Assembly (NCBI RefSeq): GCF_965208555.1
Contig: NZ_OZ242342.1
Location: 434,001-498,000 of the forward strand
DNA length: 64,000 bases
Source of the DNA: Poriferisodalis sp965208555
GTDB lineage: Bacteria > Actinomycetota > Acidimicrobiia > Acidimicrobiales > Poriferisodalaceae
Direction: 5' to 3'
The notes under the pieces: generated by a model
The model's database searches: none
What the model was told of the DNA's origin: nothing
The model's input: the letters and a program-made list of their open reading frames with translations, nothing else
Part shown: positions 16,185 to 23,247 of the stretch, in pieces
How the letters are laid out: each line of letters starts with the position of its first letter
Position numbering within the stretch: the first letter of the stretch is position 1
Translations under genes and position numbers: made by a program

Positions 16185-16592
16185 ATGAGCGACAGAGTTG
16201 CCCACTTACAGATCATTCAGGGCGTCATCAATCGCCTGAGTCAGAACTCATTCCTGCTCAAGGGCTGGACCGTCGTCTTGGTATCAGCTCTCTTCGCCTT
16301 GGCAGCGGGCGATTCTGAGATCCTGTTCGTCTACCTGGCCTACCTACCTGCGATCGCCTTCTGGTGGCTCGATGCCTACTTCCTCCGGCAAGAACGTCTG
16401 TATCGAGCGCTGTACGACGAGATGCGCGAGGTCGAGGATGCCGACGTTGATTTCTCGATGGATACGCGGTCCGTTGCTGACAGGGTTGCAACCTGGTTCA
16501 AGGTCGCTCTCTCTCCAACGATCATCGCGTTTCACCTGACGCTGATTGGCGCTGTCGCCCTGGTCATGGTGATTGCTCTCTTGCGGCAGTGA
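16185..16592 (+). CDS. Small membrane protein at the head of the TIR cassette
   Basis: ATG 16185 (MSDRVAHLQIIQGVINRLSQ) is favoured over a start 84 bp upstream, because the sequence pattern begins here. The 135-residue product has two close membrane segments (GWTVVLVSALFALAAG and FVYLAYLPAIAFWWLDAYFL), a cytosolic acidic helix (YRALYDEMREVEDAD) and a last membrane segment (FHLTLIGAVALVMVIALL). The layout resembles SLATT-type and other conflict-system membrane effectors, but I cannot assign it firmly. Its stop overlaps the start of the next gene by four bases (GTGA), so the two are translationally coupled. Membrane perturbation as effector is a hypothesis. Confidence 0.72.
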   Translation: MSDRVAHLQIIQGVINRLSQNSFLLKGWTVVLVSALFALAAGDSEILFVYLAYLPAIAFWWLDAYFLRQERLYRALYDEMREVEDADVDFSMDTRSVADRVATWFKVALSPTIIAFHLTLIGAVALVMVIALLRQ

Positions 16593-17692
16593 GCAGGCCG
16601 CTGCGGGCCGCGATGAAGCCGCCCACGCCGACGGTCGTCTTCGACAGCTATTGGACGTTCGCGACGCGCAGACAGGAGATCTTCCACCAGAGAGTGGAGG
16701 GTGCTCCGCCCCCGTGGACGGACGACCCGGTTCTGAGGGAGTTTCGGTTCACCAATGCGTACCGTGCAGCCGACCGAGTGAGCCAGTACCTGATCCGACA
16801 CGTGGCGTACCAAGGAGATCAGTCGGCCGAGGAAGTCGTGTTCCGGGTGCTGCTGTTCAAGCTGTTCAACCGGATCTCGACCTGGGAACTTCTCGAGTCG
16901 GAGATCGGGGAGATCACCGCTGCCGGGTTCGACGTCGAACGATACGACTCGGTCATGACCAAGGCCATCGGGAATGGGCAGCGGCTCTACTCCGCGGCGT
17001 ACATCATGCCGCCCGCCTCCCGAGGTGGCGGTCGTAAGCACTCGAGCCACCTACAGCTGATCCAGGCCATGCTGGAGGACCGGCTGCCCGATCAGCTTCT
17101 CGGTTCTGCTTCGATGGCTGACGCCTTCGGGCTGCTCCTCGGACTTCGGGGGGTTGGCACATTCCTGGCGTACCAGCTCGTCACAGACATCAACTACACC
17201 GCGGCGCTGGACTACTCGGAGATGGAGTTCGTGATGGCGGGCCCTGGGGCGCGGAGCGGGATCGAGAAGTGTTTCTCGGACCTCGGTGACTATTCCGTCG
17301 AGGACGTCATTCGTTGGACGGCTGACCGCCAATTAGACGAGGTGCGAAAGCGCGGGCTGGACTTCATGGACCTCTGGGGTCGGCCGCTCCAACTCATCGA
17401 CTGTCAGAACCTGTTCTGCGAGGTGGACAAGTACGCAAGGGTCGTGCACCCTGAGGTTGCGAGCCGGGCCGGTCGCACGAGAATAAAGCAGCGCTTCCAG
17501 GCTGACCCCTCGCCTCTCGAGGTGTGGTTCCCGCCGAAGTGGGGGCTCAATGAGCACGTACCGGACGCGCCCTTCGTCCCGGCGACGACGGAGTTGGGCC
17601 GATCCGAACGTTTCAGCCCCAGCTCTGCCCACGCATCATGCGGGCAAGCGGAACTGTTCTGCTCCGAGCCCGACACTTCAGCTTTGTCGTGA
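16589..17692 (+). CDS. 5hmdU-DNA-kinase-helical-domain-like protein
   Basis: The 367-residue protein has the pattern I associate with the family called 5-hmdU DNA kinase helical domain (formerly alpha-glutamyl/putrescinyl thymine pyrophosphorylase-type): FDSYWTFATRRQEIFHQR, PWTDDPVLREFRFTNAYRA, SQYLIRHVAYQGDQ, RGVGTFLAYQLVTDINY (a helix-hairpin-helix-like segment near 185-200) and WGRPLQLIDCQNLFCEVDKY. The family has a DNA-glycosylase-like helical fold and was defined in phage and bacterial DNA-base-modification systems. Here it has no fused kinase. Recognition or processing of modified thymine in invading DNA is inferred. Its GTG start overlaps the stop of the membrane protein. The last 40 residues are low-complexity. 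Confidence 0.75.
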   Translation: MSRPLRAAMKPPTPTVVFDSYWTFATRRQEIFHQRVEGAPPPWTDDPVLREFRFTNAYRAADRVSQYLIRHVAYQGDQSAEEVVFRVLLFKLFNRISTWELLESEIGEITAAGFDVERYDSVMTKAIGNGQRLYSAAYIMPPASRGGGRKHSSHLQLIQAMLEDRLPDQLLGSASMADAFGLLLGLRGVGTFLAYQLVTDINYTAALDYSEMEFVMAGPGARSGIEKCFSDLGDYSVEDVIRWTADRQLDEVRKRGLDFMDLWGRPLQLIDCQNLFCEVDKYARVVHPEVASRAGRTRIKQRFQADPSPLEVWFPPKWGLNEHVPDAPFVPATTELGRSERFSPSSAHASCGQAELFCSEPDTSALS

Positions 17693-17832
17693 GTCGACTT
17701 GAGTCGACGGCCCAGAAGCGGCCCTAGCCGCGACGCACTTCGTCGGACCATGCCGAACAACCGGCGAACACAGACCTGTCACACCCCCTCGCTAGCGTCG
17801 GACCCATCCGACTTGGTTCTAGGAGGTGGGCC

Positions 17833-18303
17833 ATGTCTGACGAACGCCATATCTTCATCAGCCACATCCATGAAGATGACGAGCACGTCGCAAAACTCAG
17901 GGACCTGCTCGCCACGAAGGGCATGGACGTCAGGAACGGGTCCATCACGGAGGACAAATTCAACGACGCTCAGAACGAGCAGTACATCAAGAACGAGATC
18001 CTCAAGCCCCGCATCGACTGGGCGAGTTGTCTGGTGGTCCTTGTCTCAGAAGACACGAAGGACAGCGACTGGGTCAACTGGGAGATCGAGTACGCCCAAG
18101 AAACGGGCACACGGATCGTCGCTGTGTACGAACACGGTGAGGCCGGAGTCGAGCTGCCCGAGGCAGCGAAGGACTACGCCGACGCAGTGGTCGTGTGGAC
18201 AGGCGACAAGATCGTCGATGCGATCAACGGCGAGGACTGCTGGCAGGAGCCAGGTGGACAGCCAAGGCCCGAGCAGCCTCTCAAGCGAATCAAGCAGTGC
18301 TGA
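17833..18303 (+). CDS. TIR-like (MTH538/DUF1863) protein
   Basis: ATG 17833 is preceded by TAGGAGGTGGGCC, a strong ribosome site. The 156-residue single-domain product shows the TIR-like fold landmarks: HIFISHIHEDD at the N-terminus, WASCLVVLVSEDTKDSDWVN with the conserved SxxxxxSxWV motif, and WEIEYAQ with the candidate catalytic Glu near residue 84. The last part is IVAVYEHGEAG and DAVVVWTGDKI. This type includes ThsB of Thoeris, which makes cyclic ADP-ribose-type signals from NAD. Enzymatic use of NAD is inferred, not seen. Its stop is three bases before the Nmad2-like gene, so the two are one unit. No ThsA homologue is present. Confidence 0.85.
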   Translation: MSDERHIFISHIHEDDEHVAKLRDLLATKGMDVRNGSITEDKFNDAQNEQYIKNEILKPRIDWASCLVVLVSEDTKDSDWVNWEIEYAQETGTRIVAVYEHGEAGVELPEAAKDYADAVVVWTGDKIVDAINGEDCWQEPGGQPRPEQPLKRIKQC

Positions 18304-18306
18304 TTC

Positions 18307-18894
18307 TTGACTCGGCTGTTCTCGTACGTCGTCACTAGGGACTACGGCTTCGCGCCGAACCCCTTCGGTGGTTTCTGCACAGTCGCCTGCTGCAAACCAA
18401 TCGTGAGAAGAGTCGCGCAGGTCGGCGACCACATCGTCGGCACGGCAACAACCACCAGGTTCCCGCCTGGCCAGGTCGTTTATGTGATGAGGGTCAGCGA
18501 GGTGCTCAGCTTCGACCAGTTCTGGAACGATCCCCGCTTCGAACCGAAGCGCCCGATCCTGAACGCAACGAGGAAGCGCCAGTACGGCGACAACATCTAC
18601 TGCACCAACTCGCAAGGGAAGTTCGTCCAGATGGACTCTCACCACAGCCTCGCCGGCGGTGCAACCAACACCTTCAATCTCAACAAAGACACCGGCGTCG
18701 ACCGAGTGCTCGTCTCTGACCACTACACGTACTGGGGTGGCTCAGGACCCGTCATGCCGGCAGAACTCCACTACACCCTCGCCAGACGCGGACACCGCTC
18801 AACGTTCACCGACGATCAGGTCGCGGCGTTCGTCCGCTGGGCGGAGCCGCTCCTCGGACAAGGCTTCTGCGGGCGGCCATTCAGCTGGGCCTAG
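18307..18894 (+). CDS. Nmad2-like (nucleotide modification-associated domain 2) protein
   Basis: The start is TTG 18307, three bases after the TIR stop. The product of 195 residues reads LFSYVVTRDYGFAPNPFGGF, CTVACCKPIVRRVAQVGDHI, VMRVSEVLSFDQFWNDPRF, GDNIYCTN and MDSHHSLAGG. These match the family called nucleotide modification-associated domain 2, named for its company with nucleotide and base-modifying enzymes in conflict systems; its biochemistry is unknown to me. It probably binds a modified nucleotide or nucleotide-derived signal. Its coupling to the TIR gene suggests that it senses, binds or limits the TIR product. Substrate and role are inference. Confidence 0.72.
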   Translation: MTRLFSYVVTRDYGFAPNPFGGFCTVACCKPIVRRVAQVGDHIVGTATTTRFPPGQVVYVMRVSEVLSFDQFWNDPRFEPKRPILNATRKRQYGDNIYCTNSQGKFVQMDSHHSLAGGATNTFNLNKDTGVDRVLVSDHYTYWGGSGPVMPAELHYTLARRGHRSTFTDDQVAAFVRWAEPLLGQGFCGRPFSWA

Positions 18895-18904
18895 CTCGGC
18901 CGCG

Positions 18905-19159
18905 TCAACAAACCCCGCGGCTGACCCAATCCGTCGCAGCTGCGAGCGCCTGCGCGACCGGCGTCCACGAGTCTGGCGCAATCGAACCCAATTGCTCGCT
19001 GGGAGCCGGCGCACCGCCATCGCTGTCACCATCATTCGAAAGGGCGGAGTTCACAGCGAAACCAATCAGCGCTGCGATGACGGCGCTCGCGACCGTGCCT
19101 ACGACCCAGGCCGAGATTCGGACAATGCGTTCGAGACTCGCGACCCGGGTTGCCAGCAC
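18905..19159 (-). CDS. Small single-pass membrane protein
   Basis: GTG 19159 gives 84 residues: a short amphipathic helix (TRVASLERIVRISAW), one membrane segment (VVGTVASAVIAALIGFAV) and a Gly/Asp/Ser-rich tail. The frame stays open upstream (ESPRVVTATLQHRNQQGDVA), so the true start may be further out. It is convergent with the Nmad2-like gene, with a 10-bp gap. Function unknown; similar coiled-coil plus membrane-helix proteins are common companions of islands. Confidence 0.5.
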   Translation of the reverse strand: MLATRVASLERIVRISAWVVGTVASAVIAALIGFAVNSALSNDGDSDGGAPAPSEQLGSIAPDSWTPVAQALAAATDWVSRGVC

Positions 19160-19529
19160 TTGCGGCGACGCAACGTCTCCCTGCTGATTCCGGTGCTGCA
19201 GCGTTGCAGTGACGACTCTCGGTGACTCCTCGGCAGGGCGACCACTTGGCCCACGGCCCGGTCTTCTTCTGATGCGTCCTAGGACTGCCTGGGAGTGTGG
19301 AATCCTCTAGTTTCCACAACACTCCCAACAGTGCTCGACCGATGTCACTCGAACCAGGGTCCTACATGCTCGGCGCACCGCCGTGTGTGCCTTGGCATGC
19401 TCGTCAGATCGCCTATGAGAGGCGTCGCCTAGCGTTGAGCCGCTTTGGACCCACGTCTCTGCAGCCCGTCCCATACTCGGTGCCCTTGGCGATAGAGTTA
19501 CGTGCATGTAATTTCGGGTCTGGTTGAAT

Positions 19530-20123
19530 ATGGTCATCGACGACTCCCAAACAGAAGCTCGAACCGGGCCACACGATGGTGAGCTCACTGAAGCGGTTCG
19601 CGCCCTCGTCCGCGCTGCAGCTGCTTGCGCCGCTTTCTGCGAGCACATCGAACACAACGAACCGACGACAACGCACCAAGTCGTAGCAGCGGCACAGGTG
19701 ATGCGACGCGTCGCCGCACAGCTTGCCGATCAGTCTGGCTTGTCCCTACGTCAGCTGTACGAAGACAGAATTCGGAGCGTTGAGGCGTCCAGCCTCCTCG
19801 CCCACAGCACCGGCGCGGAACGGATGGAGTTGGTCGGAGCCGACGCTCTCGCCAAAGCCCATAGCTGGGACGAGGTCCAGATCGCGCAGGTGGAACACGA
19901 CCGCCGATTCCATCCGGACGTGTTTGGGCTCTCGAAGGTCGACCAGCTGCGGCATTACACGTTCCACGTGACAAAGCTCGCGGGCTTGCTCCTAGATGCC
20001 GTCGACCTAGGAGCTTGGGACTCGTTTCGCGACGAGCGGTTGGCGGACATTGCCGTCTTCGGGGTCAAGCTCGCAACCGTGTGCAACGAACGCCTTCCAT
20101 CAACCTCAGTTGACCTGACGTAG
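19530..20123 (+). CDS. Unknown helical protein, possible MazG-like fold, paired with DCD-like gene
   Basis: ATG 19530 is chosen over a TTG six bases upstream. The 197-residue product is all-helical in appearance. The second half reads WDEVQIAQVEHDRRFHPDVF, QLRHYTFHVTKLAGLLL and DERLADIAVFGVKLATVCNE. The ERLADIAVFGVKLA stretch resembles the ExxD helix of all-alpha NTP pyrophosphatases (MazG type), but the first ExxE pair is not clear. The dCTP-deaminase-like gene follows 77 bp downstream on the same strand, so a shared role in nucleotide metabolism is plausible. A firm family cannot be given. Confidence 0.62.
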   Translation: MVIDDSQTEARTGPHDGELTEAVRALVRAAAACAAFCEHIEHNEPTTTHQVVAAAQVMRRVAAQLADQSGLSLRQLYEDRIRSVEASSLLAHSTGAERMELVGADALAKAHSWDEVQIAQVEHDRRFHPDVFGLSKVDQLRHYTFHVTKLAGLLLDAVDLGAWDSFRDERLADIAVFGVKLATVCNERLPSTSVDLT

Positions 20124-20200
20124 CGTGCGCGACAGCGGATCGACGGTGGGGCGCAGAGGCTCGCGAGCATTGACGCTGCGAAAAACTCAGGGGTAACTGC

Positions 20201-20920
20201 ATGAGCGGCTTTTGGTCGTCTGAGACAATCCTCGACCGCATCCGCGCCGACCGACTGGTGGACCCGTTTAGCCCCAAGCTTGTCAAGCACTGCGCCTATG
20301 AGCTGACGATGGGACCGCAAGCGCTGGTCACCGGCGACAAGAGGGTCCTCAGGGATCTCGAAGTCGGCGAGCAGCTCCAGATTCCAGCAGGTCACTTTGC
20401 CCAGCTCATGACTGAGGAAGTCGTGCGCGTCCCCAAAGACACTCTCGGCCTGATTTCGATGAAGTCGCGCGTCAAGTCCCTCGGACTGGTGAACGTATCG
20501 GGATTTCACGTCGATCCTGGCTTTAAGGGCCGACTCCGCTTCTCCGTCTACAACGCAGGACCGTCGCCCGTCGTCATCTCACGCGGTACGCCCACATTCT
20601 TGATCTGGTTCGCTGCCTTGGACAAGGCCACACGGGATCCCTACACCGGAGACGGAGGACGCCGCGCGTTTAGCGACAGAGATACGAAGGACATGTTGGG
20701 AGATGTGCACACCCCCCAAGTGCTCGCCGACCGCGTTCTGAGGCTGGAGAGAACCATTAGCTGGCGCCATCAGCTGGGAAGATTGGCGCTTGCCGCTGTC
20801 TTTGGCGGGTTTGCCACGTTCGGCTTCGGCACGCTTGCGTCATGCGACGATTCAGCCGCGTCGTCATCCTCAGAATCTCCATCCATGCCTGCTGGACCGG
20901 ACTCGCACCTCCCGCCCTAG
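20201..20920 (+). CDS. Membrane-anchored dCTP deaminase/dUTPase-fold protein lacking catalytic Glu
   Basis: ATG 20201 follows CAGGGG. The 239-residue protein has the trimeric dCTP deaminase/dUTPase fold pattern: SPKLVKHCAYELTMG, IPAGHFAQLMTEE, LGLVNVSGFHVDPGFKGRLR and FSVYNAGPSPVVISRG. In E. coli Dcd the active-site Arg-Ser-Ser and the catalytic Glu of LEFYN occupy positions that here read KSR and FSVYN, so deaminase chemistry is unlikely. Residues about 192-213 form a membrane segment (GRLALAAVFGGFATFGFG), followed by a Ser-rich tail. DCD enzymes are known phage-defence effectors that deplete dCTP. This one could instead bind nucleotides as a membrane sensor, or act as a dUTPase. Confidence 0.8.
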   Translation: MSGFWSSETILDRIRADRLVDPFSPKLVKHCAYELTMGPQALVTGDKRVLRDLEVGEQLQIPAGHFAQLMTEEVVRVPKDTLGLISMKSRVKSLGLVNVSGFHVDPGFKGRLRFSVYNAGPSPVVISRGTPTFLIWFAALDKATRDPYTGDGGRRAFSDRDTKDMLGDVHTPQVLADRVLRLERTISWRHQLGRLALAAVFGGFATFGFGTLASCDDSAASSSSESPSMPAGPDSHLPP

Positions 20921-21249
20921 CACCCCACGAGATCACAGCCGACTGAGAACCCGCGTCGTGGCACCACGATGATGCAGCAATGAAACCTAGACACCCTCGA
21001 CAAGGCAGGAACACAAGCGCCAACCCTCGGATCGACGGCGTCGGCAAGCGGTGAGCACGGTCCTTCGTCTTCTCGCGCGCACCGCAGTTGAGTTGCTGTA
21101 GTCCTACTTGTGCCTGAGAAAAGACGGAGTCCCGTCCGAGGCTCGCCATTTGCCGGCAACCCCATATGAACCTGAGGGGCGACGACGCTGACAGGGGTCC
21201 CAGATTCGGGCCAAGGGTGGCCTGGACCCCTGTTGTTGCACCGGGATTG
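20921..21249. other. Intergenic region before IS remnant
   Basis: About 330 bp without a supported gene or clear hairpin terminator. Confidence 0.35.
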
Positions 21250-22175
21250 TGGGAGTCAGGCGGCGGCTCGGTGACGTTGTCGGTGGCAGTTCTCGTTGTG
21301 CGCCCCGCGCTGCAAACGGACCCTGCGGTCGGTCACTGAGCGGAATCTGCGAGCGTGGAGGAGCTCGTCAGCGAATGTGCGTTTGAACCGCTTGGCCATT
21401 CCGTTGTCCTGTAGCCGATACGGCTCGGCGCGGCGGTTGGTGTTTCGCCTTTCGGCGAGCAGCTCGGCGAACTTGTCCGAGCGGAAGTTGGGGCCGCTGT
21501 CGCTGAGGATTTCGTCGTCAGCGAGGTCGTTGAATCAGGACCAGTCCTGGGCCCGCCGCCAGAACCAGCGCAAGGTGTCGGCCCATTCGTTGTCGAGCCG
21601 CCTCGACGTAAGCGACCTGGGAGTAGTCGTCGGGAGCGACGTTCAGGTAGGTGTAGTCGCGTCGCTCGCAGCGACGTTTGGCCTTGGGTGATCCTCCGCC
21701 GTGGACCCATCAGCTCCCGCCGAGCGAGAGTCTGCCGACCTCCCTCGCGTCCAGATAGATCGGCTCGCCTGGCGCGGTGCGCTCGTAGCGACGGATCAGC
21801 CGTCCGGTGGGCGATCCATCCAGCTTGGCAGGTTCATGGCCCATGACACTTACGCACCTGCCACACCGTCAAGGGGAGGGCACACCGGTGCACGCCGTCA
21901 CCTGCGCAGGACCTCGCCTGGCCGAGCGCCCCAGCCGACAAGCCCGCTCCTCGCCCTTGAGATCAGTGTGCATCGGGGAGCAATACGGCCGGTTGCACTG
22001 CTCAAGCAACCGCGCCACGATCTCGACCCCTTACCAGCGCCTCCACTTCGCCACCGTGCCATGGGACACACCCATCTGGCGAGCCACCTCCGCCGGGGTG
22101 GTGCTGGCCTCGATCCACTCCATCAGCATCCGTCGCCCGGCGGGCGTCGAGCGAGCATTGGAGTGAGACTTCGAG
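21250..22175 (-). pseudogene. Decayed IS481-family transposase
   Basis: Reading leftward and joining three frames gives an IS481-type transposase: HSNARSTPAGRRMLMEWIEA and PAEVARQMGVSHGTVAKWRR (helix-turn-helix), RRYERTAPGEPIYLDAREVG, YLNVAPDDYSQVAYVEA (first DDE strand) and LSDSGPNFRSDKFAELLAER (second DDE strand), then NGMAKRFKRTFADELLHARR. Several stops and frameshifts interrupt it (for example TAG after KWRRW, TGA after GGS). The second catalytic block reads SDSGP where active elements have TDNGS. It is dead. No intact terminal inverted repeats were recognised. It separates the DCD-like pair from the methyltransferase operon. Confidence 0.72.
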
Positions 22176-22326
22176 ACTCCTGGCGGCGTGCTTGTTCCCG
22201 CAAGCACCACGCTCGCGCAAGAAGCTCAACCCATCACCCTGCTACCAGCCTCCATCTCCACGACAGCAAGCGCGCCCTGAGGGCCGTGCCGCATCGGCTA
22301 GTGCGGGCCCTTGCGAACGACGACGC

Positions 22327-23244
22327 CTAAACGCAATGTGCATTTGGCAATTGCTGCACGAATGCACTGTGGTTTGGCTCTGACGGTGTCGGGTGAGGTG
22401 GTCGACTGCCGGCGAGATCGACACGGATCGAGCCAGCGCATACTCCTCCCGGCGTCCCCCCGGTACATTGCGCAGTCACCTGGGTACATAGGAGTTGGCT
22501 GTTGTGCGATTGGGCGGCGCGGAAGAATTCCGGACTCGGATGCCCGTGATTGTTGTTGGCACCGACGCTGACAAGAACCGCAGCCGGGTCGAGCAATTGA
22601 AACAGTTCGCCGTGAGCATCGGCTGAGACGACCGAGCCGATCTTTCCACCGTGGTGGGGCCAGCGGACAATCGATCGGGAGGGCATCATTCGTATGGCTT
22701 CCCGCCAAGCACTGATCTGAGCATCTCCACCAATGATCGCGCTCCTGCCTTCGGACTCGATCAGGACTATCCCGCTGCCCGCGTTGGGTTGCCCCGCCGC
22801 GACCGCGCGCAAGAGTTGCGGATATGTCGGCGCCAGCAATGTCCAGGAAGTTGTGTCTCCGAGTTGTTGGCGCCCGATATCCGCGTGGGCTCTGCTAACG
22901 CGATCGCCGTACACCAAAGCTCGCTTAAGTAGGCCCTTTAATCCGGTGCGGCTCTCAACGGTTCCGGGATTCGCAATCATGGTGTCGTGATTGAGGTACA
23001 GGACACCCGTAAACCGCTCTTCCAACGAGGTCAGAACTTCAATCATCCCGCCAAAATGGTCCATATGGGAGTGGGTCACAACTGCGGCACGCACTTCTGT
23101 GAAACCCAACTGTCCGAGTGCTATGATTGCCTGCTCATAGCAACCGATGTTACAGTCGACGATCAGGGCATGGCCAGTGGCAGTATCGACCGCAACCGTG
23201 CAGTCACCTTGTCCAACATCAACCACCATCACCGACGCCGACAT
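22327..23244 (-). CDS. ComEC-type metallo-beta-lactamase-fold hydrolase
   Basis: The 305-residue protein begins MSASVMVVDVGQGDCTVAVD, the DVGQGD start typical of the soluble ComEC/Rec2-like MBL family. HSHMDHFGG follows at residues 58-65 (metal ligands His, His, Asp, His). SAIIGGDAQ and RWPHHGG supply further ligands, and SVGANNNHGHPSP closes the domain. There are no membrane segments, so it is not a DNA-uptake channel; a metal-dependent nuclease or phosphodiesterase is expected. It starts three bases after the stop of the methyltransferase gene and must be cotranscribed with it. It probably provides the cleaving arm of a restriction-like module; that is inference. Confidence 0.83.
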   Translation of the reverse strand: MSASVMVVDVGQGDCTVAVDTATGHALIVDCNIGCYEQAIIALGQLGFTEVRAAVVTHSHMDHFGGMIEVLTSLEERFTGVLYLNHDTMIANPGTVESRTGLKGLLKRALVYGDRVSRAHADIGRQQLGDTTSWTLLAPTYPQLLRAVAAGQPNAGSGIVLIESEGRSAIIGGDAQISAWREAIRMMPSRSIVRWPHHGGKIGSVVSADAHGELFQLLDPAAVLVSVGANNNHGHPSPEFFRAAQSHNSQLLCTQVTAQCTGGTPGGVCAGSIRVDLAGSRPPHPTPSEPNHSAFVQQLPNAHCV

Positions 23245-23247
23245 CGA

